Below are positions 32,462 through 40,945 of a stretch of DNA of 40,987 nt, in pieces. The stretch spans positions 1 through 40,987 of the forward strand of contig JAHQVK010000117.1 of NCBI GenBank assembly GCA_019634385.1, written 5' to 3'. Positions within the stretch are counted from its first letter, which is position 1; every line of letters begins with the position of its first letter. The DNA comes from Myxococcales bacterium. Lineage in GTDB: Bacteria; Myxococcota; Kuafuiibacteriia; Kuafuiibacteriales; Kuafuiibacteriaceae. The translations under genes and the position numbers were made by a program. Under the pieces are notes generated by a model. That model saw nothing but the letters and a program-made list of their open reading frames with translations. It made no database searches and was not told the DNA's origin.

Positions 32462-34753
32462 TCAGTACGGCTTGAATCGATGGGTATATCCGATTTGGAT
32501 GGTCCGCGGTCTACCAGGGCGGGCACCAAATGGTCGTCGAGAAGCGATGTAGGCGTTATCCAAAAGGTTGTCGATCCGGAAGTAGGCTCGACTTTCCTCC
32601 GTAAGGTCCAACTGGAGGCTCATGTCCACAATGTGTTGGATATCAGTGAAGTCCTCTCGGGTGAGTCCATCCTCGCCAATGTCACCGGCGGAGCTCTTGT
32701 TTCGCATCCGGTCCACGAAGGTGTACGAGAGACTGAGTGAACTCACTAGGCTTCCGAGGGGGACCGAGACAATCGCCATCAGGTTGGTCTGATGCTCGGG
32801 GACATATGGCAATCGGTCACCGGTTTCAACCTCCTCGAATTGGGGTTGATTGGAGCTGAAGCCTTCTTGAAACTCCGAGAGGGTCAGGGTGTACTGTCCC
32901 GATAGCTCTAGTCGTACCAAGCCTGGTAGGGCAAAGCGTTGACGTAACAGGAGCTCTGCTCCGTAGATATATACCGCGCCAGCGTTGAACTGCCGATCGA
33001 TCTCTTCATTTTCGCATCCTGCGCTGCCAGTGCAGGTGACCAACAAGTTTCGGTAGTTGTTGAAATAGCCGATCAGCTCCGCCGAAGTGCTTTTCGTTGA
33101 AAAGCGAGTTCCCAATTCGTAGTTGGTACTTGCTTCTGGTTCGATCACGTCTGATTGCCCTGGGCTCACCGGACTAAAGCCTCGATGGACGCCAGCGAGA
33201 AAGCCGAGCGTTGGGGTAAGTTGGTAGAAGACTCCCAGTCCAGGCACCCATATGGTGTCGTTTCGGTTACCCTGCACAATATTTGTGGGATCGCTAAAAT
33301 TGTTGCTGTCCGTTGATATGACCTCAACCCGTAGCCCAGGGGTAATGACCAGGTCTTCAAAGAGCTGGATGTCATCGGAAACGTAGGCGGAAAAGGCTGT
33401 CGCTGATTCTTTGTTGGTCAATATAGGGTAGCGGTCTACGTCTGCCTGCACCAAGGAACCTAAGCGGTTGCCCCGAACGACCATCTCAAAGGTACGTTCC
33501 GTGTGTGTTCGCTCGATTTCATCATAGTGAATCCGAGCTCCGAACCGGATTTTTTGCTCAAGCTGGGTGGTGTGCTGAAGAGATAGGCTTCCATCAAGCT
33601 GAAATCCTTCGCTCACGAACGAACGATCATTGGTGCCAACCAAAAGCTGACCGGAGGACCCCAGTTCCGAGGAGCCAATTTCGCCACGGAGGATTTGCAG
33701 TTGCGCATCGCCTATAAGACCGCGGGTTTGGGTGCTCAGGATATCGGAAGGTAGACGGGCAGAGTTGTCTGAACGGTCGCCGACCAGGTTCAGTTTGAAC
33801 CATGCCCTGGAAAAATTGTGCCGATAGGCGGTGAGTCGAGCTTCGAAGAGCTCTGTGATCGAGACGCGATAAGCGGCTTGAAGTTGTGTACGCTCCCAAT
33901 TCATGTTGGCGAGGGCGCTGGCTCGGTACCGCCGATAGGGATTGGCGCGGAAGTCCTCATCGGTGAGGCCGAGGTAAGTTTCGTTAGATAGTTCGTCGGC
34001 CCAACCCAACTTAACTTCTAGTCGGTGGAAGATGTTTTTGGTTGGGTTGGAGTTGAGGCGAAACTTCGCCATGACTTCATTTTTTTCAAAGCCGGTGTTG
34101 CCGCCCCCATCGAGTTCCTTGAAGCCGGAACTAGCTAGACGAACTCCTTCAGCAAGAATGCCGATATAGTCATTGCCCACTCCGAATCGAGCATGTCCTT
34201 TGACGTAGCCAAAGTTACCTGCGGCCACATCTACGAGTCCCTCGTAACCATCATCGGGAACTTGGGCAGTTAGATAATTAATTGCACCGCCCACCGTATA
34301 AGGGCCAGTCCGAATGGCGGCCGGCCCCTTAAAGACCTCTACACCTATCATACGGGTGGTTAAGGGGACAAAGTACGCAGCTGGTGCGGAGTATGGTGCG
34401 GGGCCGAGAAGTACACCGTCCTCCATGAGCACCACTTTTGCGCTGCGTTCGGAGCTAGCGCCACGAATCCCAATGTTGGGGCGAAGGCCAAATCCATCTT
34501 CATCGCGAACGTAGACCCCGGGCACTTGATTCAATACTCTCTGAACGTCATCGTACTCAAAACGGGACAGTGTGCTCTCGTCGATCACATGAGCTGAACC
34601 GGCTATTTTTTGTGTGCCTTGGCCTCCTCGTTGGCCAATGATAGAAATGGTTTCTGTGGGTCTCGACACATAGTCGGCGCTTGTTGAGGTATTGACGAGG
34701 GTGTTTTGACTGAAGAAGGTGAGTGAGACTATAGCTATAGATGACGGATTCAT
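32462..34753 (-). CDS. TonB-dependent outer-membrane receptor (FecA-like)
   Basis: 763 residues. A signal-like N-terminus is followed by the TonB box region TETISIIGQRGG (about 32-43) and a plug domain to about 165 with GFGLRPNIGIRGASSERSA, VLMEDGVLLGPAPYSAPAAY and GPYTVGGAINYLT. The 22-strand barrel ends in RPRTIQIGYTHRF. This plug signature is typical of Fe(III)-dicitrate-like receptors but does not fix the ligand. There is no N-terminal FecR-interacting signalling domain. The ATG overlaps the HTTM stop by 4 bp. With the imelysin-like gene upstream, iron or another metal complex is the likely cargo. Confidence 0.93.
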   Translation of the reverse strand: MNPSSIAIVSLTFFSQNTLVNTSTSADYVSRPTETISIIGQRGGQGTQKIAGSAHVIDESTLSRFEYDDVQRVLNQVPGVYVRDEDGFGLRPNIGIRGASSERSAKVVLMEDGVLLGPAPYSAPAAYFVPLTTRMIGVEVFKGPAAIRTGPYTVGGAINYLTAQVPDDGYEGLVDVAAGNFGYVKGHARFGVGNDYIGILAEGVRLASSGFKELDGGGNTGFEKNEVMAKFRLNSNPTKNIFHRLEVKLGWADELSNETYLGLTDEDFRANPYRRYRASALANMNWERTQLQAAYRVSITELFEARLTAYRHNFSRAWFKLNLVGDRSDNSARLPSDILSTQTRGLIGDAQLQILRGEIGSSELGSSGQLLVGTNDRSFVSEGFQLDGSLSLQHTTQLEQKIRFGARIHYDEIERTHTERTFEMVVRGNRLGSLVQADVDRYPILTNKESATAFSAYVSDDIQLFEDLVITPGLRVEVISTDSNNFSDPTNIVQGNRNDTIWVPGLGVFYQLTPTLGFLAGVHRGFSPVSPGQSDVIEPEASTNYELGTRFSTKSTSAELIGYFNNYRNLLVTCTGSAGCENEEIDRQFNAGAVYIYGAELLLRQRFALPGLVRLELSGQYTLTLSEFQEGFSSNQPQFEEVETGDRLPYVPEHQTNLMAIVSVPLGSLVSSLSLSYTFVDRMRNKSSAGDIGEDGLTREDFTDIQHIVDMSLQLDLTEESRAYFRIDNLLDNAYIASRRPFGARPGRPRTIQIGYTHRFKPY

Positions 34754-36153
34754 GGGGTAGATGCTTTGTACATAATAAGTGGTGGTGTATTAGGAGCTGG
34801 CATAAGCCAGCGGCTGTAGTTACCGCTGTCGGTGAGGTGTTGGATATTCATCGTTGGATCAACGAGGCGGGCGGGGGGGCGGCCGTTAAGTGATACCCAA
34901 GCATCAACGCGAACTTCGACAGGCTGTCCCCAGCGGTGTTCATACTCGCTCCCAATGTGTTTGCCGAGCTGAAGGATAAGATCCGGCTGCCCGCACATGT
35001 CGCTAAATTGCCGCCAGGTAAGGTACTTTAGCGCAGATATTTCTATGTCTCGAGTGTCTCCCGACTTTCGTATTCGGTAGTAAATATCCCCACCCTTCGA
35101 TCGCACCATGACTTTCCAGGCAAAGCGCATGCCTTGTTCATTCCAAAGCACATCCCCTGGAATAAAAATAGCTCGTAGCGGTATGCTTAGTTGTAGCAGT
35201 GCGTAGAGCGTGACTACAGAGAGGACTGGCCAGGGCGTAAGCGGGTGGGACGTGGAAGTATCTGATGACCCAATAGCTGGTGAATGCGGAATGAAAGAAC
35301 CACGAGATAGCCAGCGCTGGGGCCAGCACGGCTCAAAGAACACAGTCGTGACTACGATCATGATGACTGGGAACATTCCGATGTTGAATAAGAGGCCGGT
35401 GCTAAGATGGAAGAGTATCACCGCCATGTAGGCAAGAGGCCGTGTTTGACGAATGAGCAAAAATATCCAAACAGTTAGATCATAGAAAAACCCAGCCCAA
35501 GACATAACTAGGGGGGCGCAAGGAAGACCAACAAGCGGACCAATAAGCCAAGTCTCGGTGCGAGCATGCAACCAAATAGAAAGTGGTTGGCCGTAAAAGA
35601 GCCAATCCGGCTGAAACTTGGCGATGGCAGCATAGAAGTATACTATTCCCACCTGGAGGCGCAGAAGATATGTGGCCCACGCTGGAAAGTGGGTGCGGGG
35701 TTTACGTAGGCCTAGGGCCACATCCGCAGACCACATACCATTGAGGGGAAGAAAGATCATAATGCCTGAAATTAGACATACGAGATAGTAATGATTGAGG
35801 TAGAGAGTGACATCAAGTAGCTGAATATAGCAAAAACCCAAGCAAAAAATTATCACAGCGACCCGATAGAATAGGCCGATGCTTATTGCTGCAGATGCTA
35901 AGGCTACTATACTATATAGAATATACATGACCTCAGTCGAACCAACTGAGGCCCACGAAAAACCAGGATATTTAAAGAAAAAACGGGGTTCAGCGTACAG
36001 TCTTTCTATCCAGCCATTGGCCATGAATCGGCACAAACTGAAGACCATCATGGCGCCAAAAAGTGTGCGCAAAACGGCCAATGCAGCTAAACATTTTGGG
36101 GCGCTGAGTTTATGATGGAGCCTCGAAGTGAGCTGAGTAGTCTGACTGGACAT
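34750..36153 (-). CDS. HTTM-domain membrane protein, vitamin K-dependent gamma-carboxylase-like
   Basis: 467 residues with about eight membrane helices up to residue 270 and a soluble tail to 467. The HTTM signature is clear: LYLNHYYLVCLISGIMIFLP, RLQVGIVYFYAAIAKFQPDW, then HLSTGLLFNIGMFP. From memory of human GGCX (NNHSYLYGL with H160, and VKKLDADW with K218, the catalytic base), H121 and K179 align with those residues. The C-terminal part (VLWNEQGMRFAWKVMVRSKG) is a beta-rich periplasmic domain also seen in bacterial homologues. The substrate is unknown. The gene lies between two acidic secreted lipoproteins and a TonB receptor. It starts 20 bp after the imelysin stop. Confidence 0.88.
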   Translation of the reverse strand: MSSQTTQLTSRLHHKLSAPKCLAALAVLRTLFGAMMVFSLCRFMANGWIERLYAEPRFFFKYPGFSWASVGSTEVMYILYSIVALASAAISIGLFYRVAVIIFCLGFCYIQLLDVTLYLNHYYLVCLISGIMIFLPLNGMWSADVALGLRKPRTHFPAWATYLLRLQVGIVYFYAAIAKFQPDWLFYGQPLSIWLHARTETWLIGPLVGLPCAPLVMSWAGFFYDLTVWIFLLIRQTRPLAYMAVILFHLSTGLLFNIGMFPVIMIVVTTVFFEPCWPQRWLSRGSFIPHSPAIGSSDTSTSHPLTPWPVLSVVTLYALLQLSIPLRAIFIPGDVLWNEQGMRFAWKVMVRSKGGDIYYRIRKSGDTRDIEISALKYLTWRQFSDMCGQPDLILQLGKHIGSEYEHRWGQPVEVRVDAWVSLNGRPPARLVDPTMNIQHLTDSGNYSRWLMPAPNTPPLIMYKASTP

Positions 36154-36173
36154 GAGGCTAAGGAATTAGTTTC

Positions 36174-37418
36174 TCAGTCGTTGTCACCGGCGGCAGCTTC
36201 GGGGACATCGAGGGCTAAGGTACTGCTAAGTTGTGTTTTGAGGAGTGTACCAATATCTCGCAGGATTTGGTAAAGCTCTTCAGTTTCTGGTCTTTCAAGA
36301 TTTTCCGCGAGAGGTGAGGACACAGCAGCAGTAGCTTGGATAGCGTTGGAGGTGAGTTGAGCTAGTTCTTCGGCTAGCTCATTGGCATTCATCTCTTCGA
36401 GAAGCTCTAGAAAACCAACTGCTTGCTCATCATCTGGCTCGCCCCCATGTAACAGGCGTTCAAAGCTCTTTAGGTTCGCTTGTATCCACTCTAAAGACTG
36501 TTGAGCGAATTGAGATTCGAGGGCGTCCGGGCAGACCTTCTGAGAGCAGAGGGCCGTAATACCCAAAGGCTCCCCGAGTTTGCTATCCTTAAGAGATATT
36601 TCGAAGTAGAACATGGACGCAAAGATCTGGTCGAGTGCGTCCTGGCTTGTGCTATAGACGTCTGAACTGGTTCCTGCTGTGCGCAGCTGCTCACCGAAGC
36701 CCATCTTCCATTCATTGAGGAGGGTTTCAGAATCTTCTGCGATCTTTGCAGCAACCACCGCTGCGTATTCCGCACGGTTTTTGATTATCCCTGCTTCTCC
36801 GAGGGCGTCCCACCGTCCTTGGCTATTGAGAGAGTGTTGGTTCGGACATGTATTGCTAAAGTCGGAACTAAAGAGCAAACGTTCCAAGGCGTCCAAACCA
36901 TAAGCGGTCACTAGTGAGTTGGTGAAGAAATCGGTCTCAGAATAGGCTGCATCTACGGTCTCTTCGTCAACTTTGCAGGTGTTGACCACCGGCCATGAAT
37001 AGATGCGGTTTCGGAGGTCAGTGCCTCCGAAGAAGGTGACGTTGTCCCCATAAGGGCCTAGCTGAAGCAGTTCCGCTTCTTGGATTGCAGCACTTGCAGT
37101 GATAAACGCGTCTTGGGCGTCTTTCTGACTTGTTGTTTGGTTGTCACTAGAACTAGCGCTAGCATATGCTTCAACGGCGATTTGAAGAGATTTTGTAGCG
37201 TCCGCCAAGCGCTCGTAAGTAGGGAGAAATACATTGTCAACTTGTGAGAGGAGGAACGCCTGACGTGCCAGGGCTTGAACTCCACCATCAACTCCGGGCG
37301 GTTCTTCTTCTTTTTGGGTATCGGAACAGGAAGAACCCAGTGAAAAAGCCCACGCAAATAAAGCGGTGTAAAATAAAGAACTTCGGGTGGGGTTGCTGCA
37401 TTTAGTCAGATAAACCAT
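36174..37418 (-). CDS. Imelysin-like lipoprotein (peptidase M75/IrpA-related fold)
   Basis: 414 residues; AGAGGAAC precedes the ATG at a good distance. The signal ends at a lipobox before C31 (FSLGSSC), followed by an acidic linker. The mature part has two helical-bundle repeats. The signature region contains DLRNRIYSWP (about 134-143), NSLVTAYGLDALERLLF (about 167-183) and a second repeat from ~230. Position 174-179 is GLDALE where classical imelysins have GxHxxE, so the His is missing. Family members are surface or periplasmic and iron-regulated, with a presumed metal-binding role. It is the second gene of the DUF4856-HTTM-receptor operon. Confidence 0.88.
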   Translation of the reverse strand: MVYLTKCSNPTRSSLFYTALFAWAFSLGSSCSDTQKEEEPPGVDGGVQALARQAFLLSQVDNVFLPTYERLADATKSLQIAVEAYASASSSDNQTTSQKDAQDAFITASAAIQEAELLQLGPYGDNVTFFGGTDLRNRIYSWPVVNTCKVDEETVDAAYSETDFFTNSLVTAYGLDALERLLFSSDFSNTCPNQHSLNSQGRWDALGEAGIIKNRAEYAAVVAAKIAEDSETLLNEWKMGFGEQLRTAGTSSDVYSTSQDALDQIFASMFYFEISLKDSKLGEPLGITALCSQKVCPDALESQFAQQSLEWIQANLKSFERLLHGGEPDDEQAVGFLELLEEMNANELAEELAQLTSNAIQATAAVSSPLAENLERPETEELYQILRDIGTLLKTQLSSTLALDVPEAAAGDND

Positions 37419-37452
37419 TGTTTTGTTCCTCTTCTCACAAGTAACTCAGGGC

Positions 37453-39060
37453 TCACCAGCCGTTAAGACCGTCGTTGTCTCCTAGGTTCTCAGCAGCAAA
37501 GCCGTACACTTCACCCAAGGTTTGCCGAGCGGATAGTAGCGCGTCTTTGTATGCTGCAATTTCCTCATCGGTTGCGGTGGGAAGCACCGGAGCGTCTCCC
37601 ATTTGAGTGAGGATCTCGGCGAGTTTACCAGTGTTTTCGTCAGTGCTAAAGGGACTGTGCTTAACGTTAAATTGAAGCCCCAAGGCGAAGCCCTTCATTT
37701 CGGACCAGTGTTTGGCATGATCTTCAAAGCGGTAGTAAGGGGCGGCAACATCGTTGAGATCTTCCTCAACACCGAACAGGTTCATGTCGCGGAGAGTGTC
37801 GTTGATATAATGCACCACGGTGGCTGCAATGGCTTTTTCCCATGCACCAATGGCCGTGTCTCGAAACTCGAGAAGTTTGGTCATATCGTCTTCGGATAGG
37901 TCACCATTGGCGTTTACGATGAGTGTTCGCCCCCCAAGAAACGCGTCAAAAGCATCTTTGGTATAATCTGTTGTTGCTTCTGGGGAACTACCAAGATCTC
38001 GCTTGGCCGCGTTGGTGGAGGCGCCAAAGTTAAACTCAGAATAGAAATCTATATTATTGTCGTCATTGAAGTCTTTGGTAACGCCACCGGCGATTTCTTC
38101 ATCGGTATAGTCAGCATAGTTACGCGCGGCTCCGAAGTACCCAAAGCCTTCGTCCCACGCATGCTCCAAGCTGGAGTAGGCCTCATCTTCGCTCTGATCG
38201 TTGCTGCTATCGAGCCCCTCGTCGAGGTAGTCATCAGCACCTTGGGAAAAGGCTATCGCCCCCAGCAGGTATTTTTGAATTAGTTGTTGGTAGTCTATTC
38301 CTTCAGGGCTGACAAATGTATTACTTATATCTTTTCCATCAGGACCGATTGTTCGATTACCACTAATGCGATCAACAAAGAGGGTGCTAAGTTCGTCTAC
38401 CATGGCCAAGAAAACAGCAGTAGGGCTGAGGACCTCGTCATCAGCCAGATTTCCTCGGGGGTAGCCAACAACATCCTCAGCAAATTCTGCGCGGGGGTCC
38501 ACGCCAGCGAACTTGTCTTTTAGATTTACGGCAGGGCTAAGATCGGCCCAGGTGGCTTGTAGGGGTTCAATTTCACCGGTAGGGATATTTATAGCGAGGG
38601 TGTCATCACCGGCGAAATCATAGAAAAATGTCATCGATTCAGCGATGGCAGCCTGGTCTGAATCCGCAAATTTATCGTTTAGAGCAGTTTGGTTTCCAAG
38701 ATCGCCGATGAAAGACTTGAGAGTATCTATGAGAATATGGCGCTTGATTTGCCCGGTGTAAAAGACGCTTGATCCATCAGTAATAAACCTACTGCTAAAA
38801 GTATAGGTAGCTGGCACCTCGATGGGGGTGAACCCTCCATTTCCGTTTCCATCTTCGTTTCCGTTTCCGCTTTCGTTTCCGCTTTCGTCTAGAAGTTGAA
38901 AATCGTCGTCATCTCCACAGCTGGAAGTCATGAGACCGGTGGCGAGTACTCCGACCAAAGCGAGCCTGCAGGAGTTGGTTTGCACCCAAAATTTGAAGGG
39001 ATTACGCACTAGAGCCTTCGGCAAGGTACTAATGATCATGTCTGTCATCGCTAAAATCAT
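37453..39060 (-). CDS. DUF4856 lipoprotein
   Basis: 535 residues. The signal peptide (RLALVGVLATGLMTSSC) ends at lipobox C48, followed by DDDD and a Gly/Asn repeat (GNESGNGNEDGNGNGG). The mature region is rich in Asp and Glu and has the DUF4856 course: TYTFSSRF near residue 85, IKRHILIDTLKSFIGDLGN, an EHAWDEGFGYFGAARNYADY segment near 300, and a helical end (LSARQTLGEVYGFAAENLGD). The repeated helical layout and the EHAWDEGFGYFG motif recall imelysin-type bundles. Upstream starts at residues 1, 5 and 8 are possible, none with a clear ribosome binding site. It is first in the operon, 35 bp before the imelysin-like gene. Confidence 0.85.
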   Translation of the reverse strand: MILAMTDMIISTLPKALVRNPFKFWVQTNSCRLALVGVLATGLMTSSCGDDDDFQLLDESGNESGNGNEDGNGNGGFTPIEVPATYTFSSRFITDGSSVFYTGQIKRHILIDTLKSFIGDLGNQTALNDKFADSDQAAIAESMTFFYDFAGDDTLAINIPTGEIEPLQATWADLSPAVNLKDKFAGVDPRAEFAEDVVGYPRGNLADDEVLSPTAVFLAMVDELSTLFVDRISGNRTIGPDGKDISNTFVSPEGIDYQQLIQKYLLGAIAFSQGADDYLDEGLDSSNDQSEDEAYSSLEHAWDEGFGYFGAARNYADYTDEEIAGGVTKDFNDDNNIDFYSEFNFGASTNAAKRDLGSSPEATTDYTKDAFDAFLGGRTLIVNANGDLSEDDMTKLLEFRDTAIGAWEKAIAATVVHYINDTLRDMNLFGVEEDLNDVAAPYYRFEDHAKHWSEMKGFALGLQFNVKHSPFSTDENTGKLAEILTQMGDAPVLPTATDEEIAAYKDALLSARQTLGEVYGFAAENLGDNDGLNGW

Positions 39061-39342
39061 TGGTTTTAATAGTCAATCGCAAAAAACCTAGCCTAGGCAA
39101 GTTAGGGATAGTGGTTGAGGTGTCTGGCTGGAAGAGGATAAATAAATAAAAATAAGTATTTAGACTGTGTTTTGCTGGTTTTTTGTGCCGGGGTATGGGC
39201 GTGTAAAGAAAAACTTACGGCCATTAGAAGAGCGGATGGTTTCCCGCACATATCCTTTGGTCATTGACATACTGTGGCGGCGGACTTCCTTTTATGCGGT
39301 AGACTAATGTGAGCTTAACCGATGGGAGGGACGAATGATTTT
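39061..39342. promoter_or_regulatory. Divergent regulatory region upstream of the DUF4856 operon
   Basis: No gene is visible. CCTAGCCTAGG at about 39086-39096 is an 11-bp palindrome within 40 bp of the DUF4856 start. An AT-rich stretch (about 39135-39165, AAATAAATAAAAATAAG) could hold a metal-regulator site, but it does not match the Fur consensus well enough to call. On the + strand, TTGACA at 39264-39269 is a perfect -35 hexamer without an obvious -10 at normal spacing. GGAGGG at 39325-39330 precedes the small open frames at 39335 and 39343. Confidence 0.35.
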
Positions 39343-39480
39343 ATGAGGTGTTCATACCTTGTAGGGGCCGTTCAGCTTTTGCTTGTGGTATGGGTATGGC
39401 AAAGCGTGTTTGCTCAAGGAGATAAGGTTTTCGGAGCGGTTCGGCTTTTACAGCAAAGACCGCTTGAATTGATTCTGTAA
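39343..39480 (+). CDS. Possible 45-residue secreted peptide or gene remnant
   Basis: The frame MRCSYLVGAVQLLLVVWVWQ.. continues to SVFA-QGDKVFGAVRLLQQ and ends in LELIL. It has a textbook signal peptide with an AxA-like cleavage site (VFA/QG) and leaves a mature peptide of about 21 residues. GGAGGG at 39325-39330 is best spaced for an ATG at 39335, which encodes only MIL and stops in an ATGA overlap with this start, so coupled translation is possible. It could equally be the 5' fragment of a decayed secreted-protein gene. No homologue is recognised. Confidence 0.35.
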   Translation: MRCSYLVGAVQLLLVVWVWQSVFAQGDKVFGAVRLLQQRPLELIL

Positions 39481-39560
39481 AAATCAACAAGGGGTCGCGC
39501 AGCGGGGTATAGCCCGGCGTAGCAGCAGGAACTTGGGTTCAACCCAAGTGATTTCTGCTG
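39446..39560. ncRNA. Cluster of three hairpins, possible structured RNA
   Basis: Hairpin 1 has arms TTTTACAG (39446-39453) and CTGTAAAA (39475-39482). Hairpin 2 is CGGG-GTATAG-CCCG (39503-39516). Hairpin 3 is ACTTGGG-TTCAA-CCCAAGT (39531-39549), enclosed by CAGCAG (39523-39528) and CTGCTG (39555-39560). The first stem overlaps the end of the small peptide frame. The sequence has a superficial TpsiC-arm look but cannot be folded as a tRNA. Strand is unknown. Confidence 0.35.
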
Positions 39561-39831
39561 TAACGGTGGCGAGCTACCGAATGGTGATGAACATCTCAGC
39601 AAATTTAGACTGTCAATATAGTTTTTTGATGGGTTATATTAAGAGCTGACTGGTTATGTTTGTGTCGGAGTATTGACTACTTAAAACTGTCGGATGCTTT
39701 CTAACACAGGATAGTTCTCATCTGCTTGCAGCAGCGAATTTCGCTCGAATTATATCTAAACTTTGGTCGTTACGCTCGGCGAAGCTTCATGGGGGTTCAG
39801 TCGAAGCTTTGAGTAAACGGAGGAGGCTAGC

Positions 39832-40027
39832 TAGGGCGTGCCTTGACCCTCCGGACCGCGTTCAGACTTGTTTTCTGCGTTTGTGTTTGTGAGGGGTCGG
39901 TGGCTTCACCCCCCTTTCGAGCCCCTCGGCTGGGTACATCCATCCCGTACCCTCCCTCCGGGGCTGACCCCTGACACACTTTGGCTACGGCGTCATCTCC
40001 GCAGTCAGAGTGTAAAGACACGCCCTA
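39832..40027. repeat. Interspersed palindromic element, copy D (both ends intact)
   Basis: A 196-bp copy: left end TAGGGCGTGCCTTGACCC, right end GTGTAAAGACACGCCCTA. It is about 10 bp longer than the others through small insertions (GTTTGTGTTTGTG and CATCCATCCCGTACC). Inner arms GTGAGGGGTCGG and TGACCCCTGACAC pair imperfectly. It lies in a noncoding region, flanked by TA at both outer ends like copy B. Confidence 0.88.
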
Positions 40028-40660
40028 AGTTGTTGATTTTTGGTCTCCCTGGTTTGTTGAACCCATATGCATCTATCTAGCGGTGACAAGTTGGATTTGG
40101 CTTTGATGATTGGTTGAGTGAACATTTGAACGGAATTGGTTGAACCGCCGGGATGAATGGTTCGCAGATCGCAGACTGCTTGCATAAAGTAGGCGTTGTT
40201 GGGCTTGCCGATTTGGCGAGCAGTTAGGGGCAGCTCTTGCGTTTGATGTCGGTGCGGCGGTATGGAGCAATTGCACTATTACTAATCAGCAGAGACGGGC
40301 GTATTGCGAAACTAGGAGAAGACCGTTGGTGATTTTTGAAGTGCTTGAGTGTCCGTGATTTGTCGTCGCCGTGCCTGGTCTTTACGTTCCGTGTGTTACG
40401 GCTGTCCCCTCGGAAGCCGAATATTTAGTCACTAGTGGCTCTGTGCGATAGTTCCTTGTTGAGTTCAGCTTCACTCCCCAAAAAGCGAGAGAGACCGAAA
40501 CCAGAGTAAGGGTGTGGGGTGTGGAGTCCTGATGGAATCGTTTAGGGCGGTGGCTAGTCACCAGTTACAGTCGTTGGATTGCGCAAAAGGGTATCTGGTG
40601 TCCAAGAATGCCGCAAAATTGCTCGAAAAAGCTCCATTTTCTAAAAGCTAAAAAAAAGAG
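40028..40660. other. Noncoding region, nothing recognised
   Basis: Between the interspersed repeat and the rRNA-type promoter there are only short frames without domains or start signals. I could not fold any part as a tRNA. The stretch from about 40640 is A-rich (AAAAAAAAGAGAATAAAAAG), which could act as an UP-like element for the promoter that follows. Confidence 0.4.
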
Positions 40661-40671
40661 AATAAAAAGTC

Positions 40672-40699
40672 TTGCAAGCCACCACGGCTCTGCTAAAAA
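40672..40699 (+). promoter_or_regulatory. Probable strong promoter for a downstream rRNA operon
   Basis: TTGCAA (40672-40677) and TAAAAA (40694-40699) are separated by 16 bases. An A-rich UP-like tract lies upstream and a GC-rich discriminator (GCGCC) downstream, as in stringently controlled rRNA promoters. A second similar -35-like block, CTTGGCA, occurs near 40856 and may mark a second promoter. Confidence 0.45.
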
Positions 40700-40895
40700 G
40701 CGCCTCCCGACGCGGTGATTACGCCAAATTGGGCAGGCTAAGTTGTCGTCGCTGGACGAACGCTGGTCTGGGTTATCTTTTCTAGAGGCAGCTTCGCGAT
40801 AGGCAATTTGCATTTCGGTCGTGGGTAGCTAATAAAAAAGATAGCAAAAAAAAGACTTGGCAAAGAAGTAAAGCTGAGTGCAAGCTGAGAAAACT

Positions 40896-40945
40896 GCTGA
40901 CGGGCATAGCTCATAAAGTCAGCCGTTCGAACTTTGAAAACTGAA
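40896..40945 (+). promoter_or_regulatory. rRNA leader with boxB-like hairpin and boxA-like antitermination site
   Basis: GCTGAC (40896-40901) and GTCAGC (40918-40923) form a perfect 6-bp stem. Seven bases later is AACTTTGAAAACTGAATAG (from 40930), closely matching the CTTTGAAAACT boxA-type sequence found before 16S rRNA genes in many bacteria. The 16S gene itself would begin beyond the right edge, so this is a prediction. Confidence 0.65.

Noticed and set aside
39130-39170. Fur box upstream of the DUF4856 operon
   Set aside because: The stretch is AT-rich but does not form the GATAAT-type inverted hexamers well enough; iron control remains only a prediction from gene content.
39495-39565. 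tRNA-like GGGTTCAACCC segment
   Set aside because: The stem has a 5-base loop rather than a 7-base TpsiC loop, no acceptor stem pairs across it, and no anticodon arm can be formed.
40565-40813. 82-residue minus-strand frame in the rRNA upstream region
   Set aside because: It overlaps the probable rRNA promoter, lacks a ribosome binding site and has no family resemblance.
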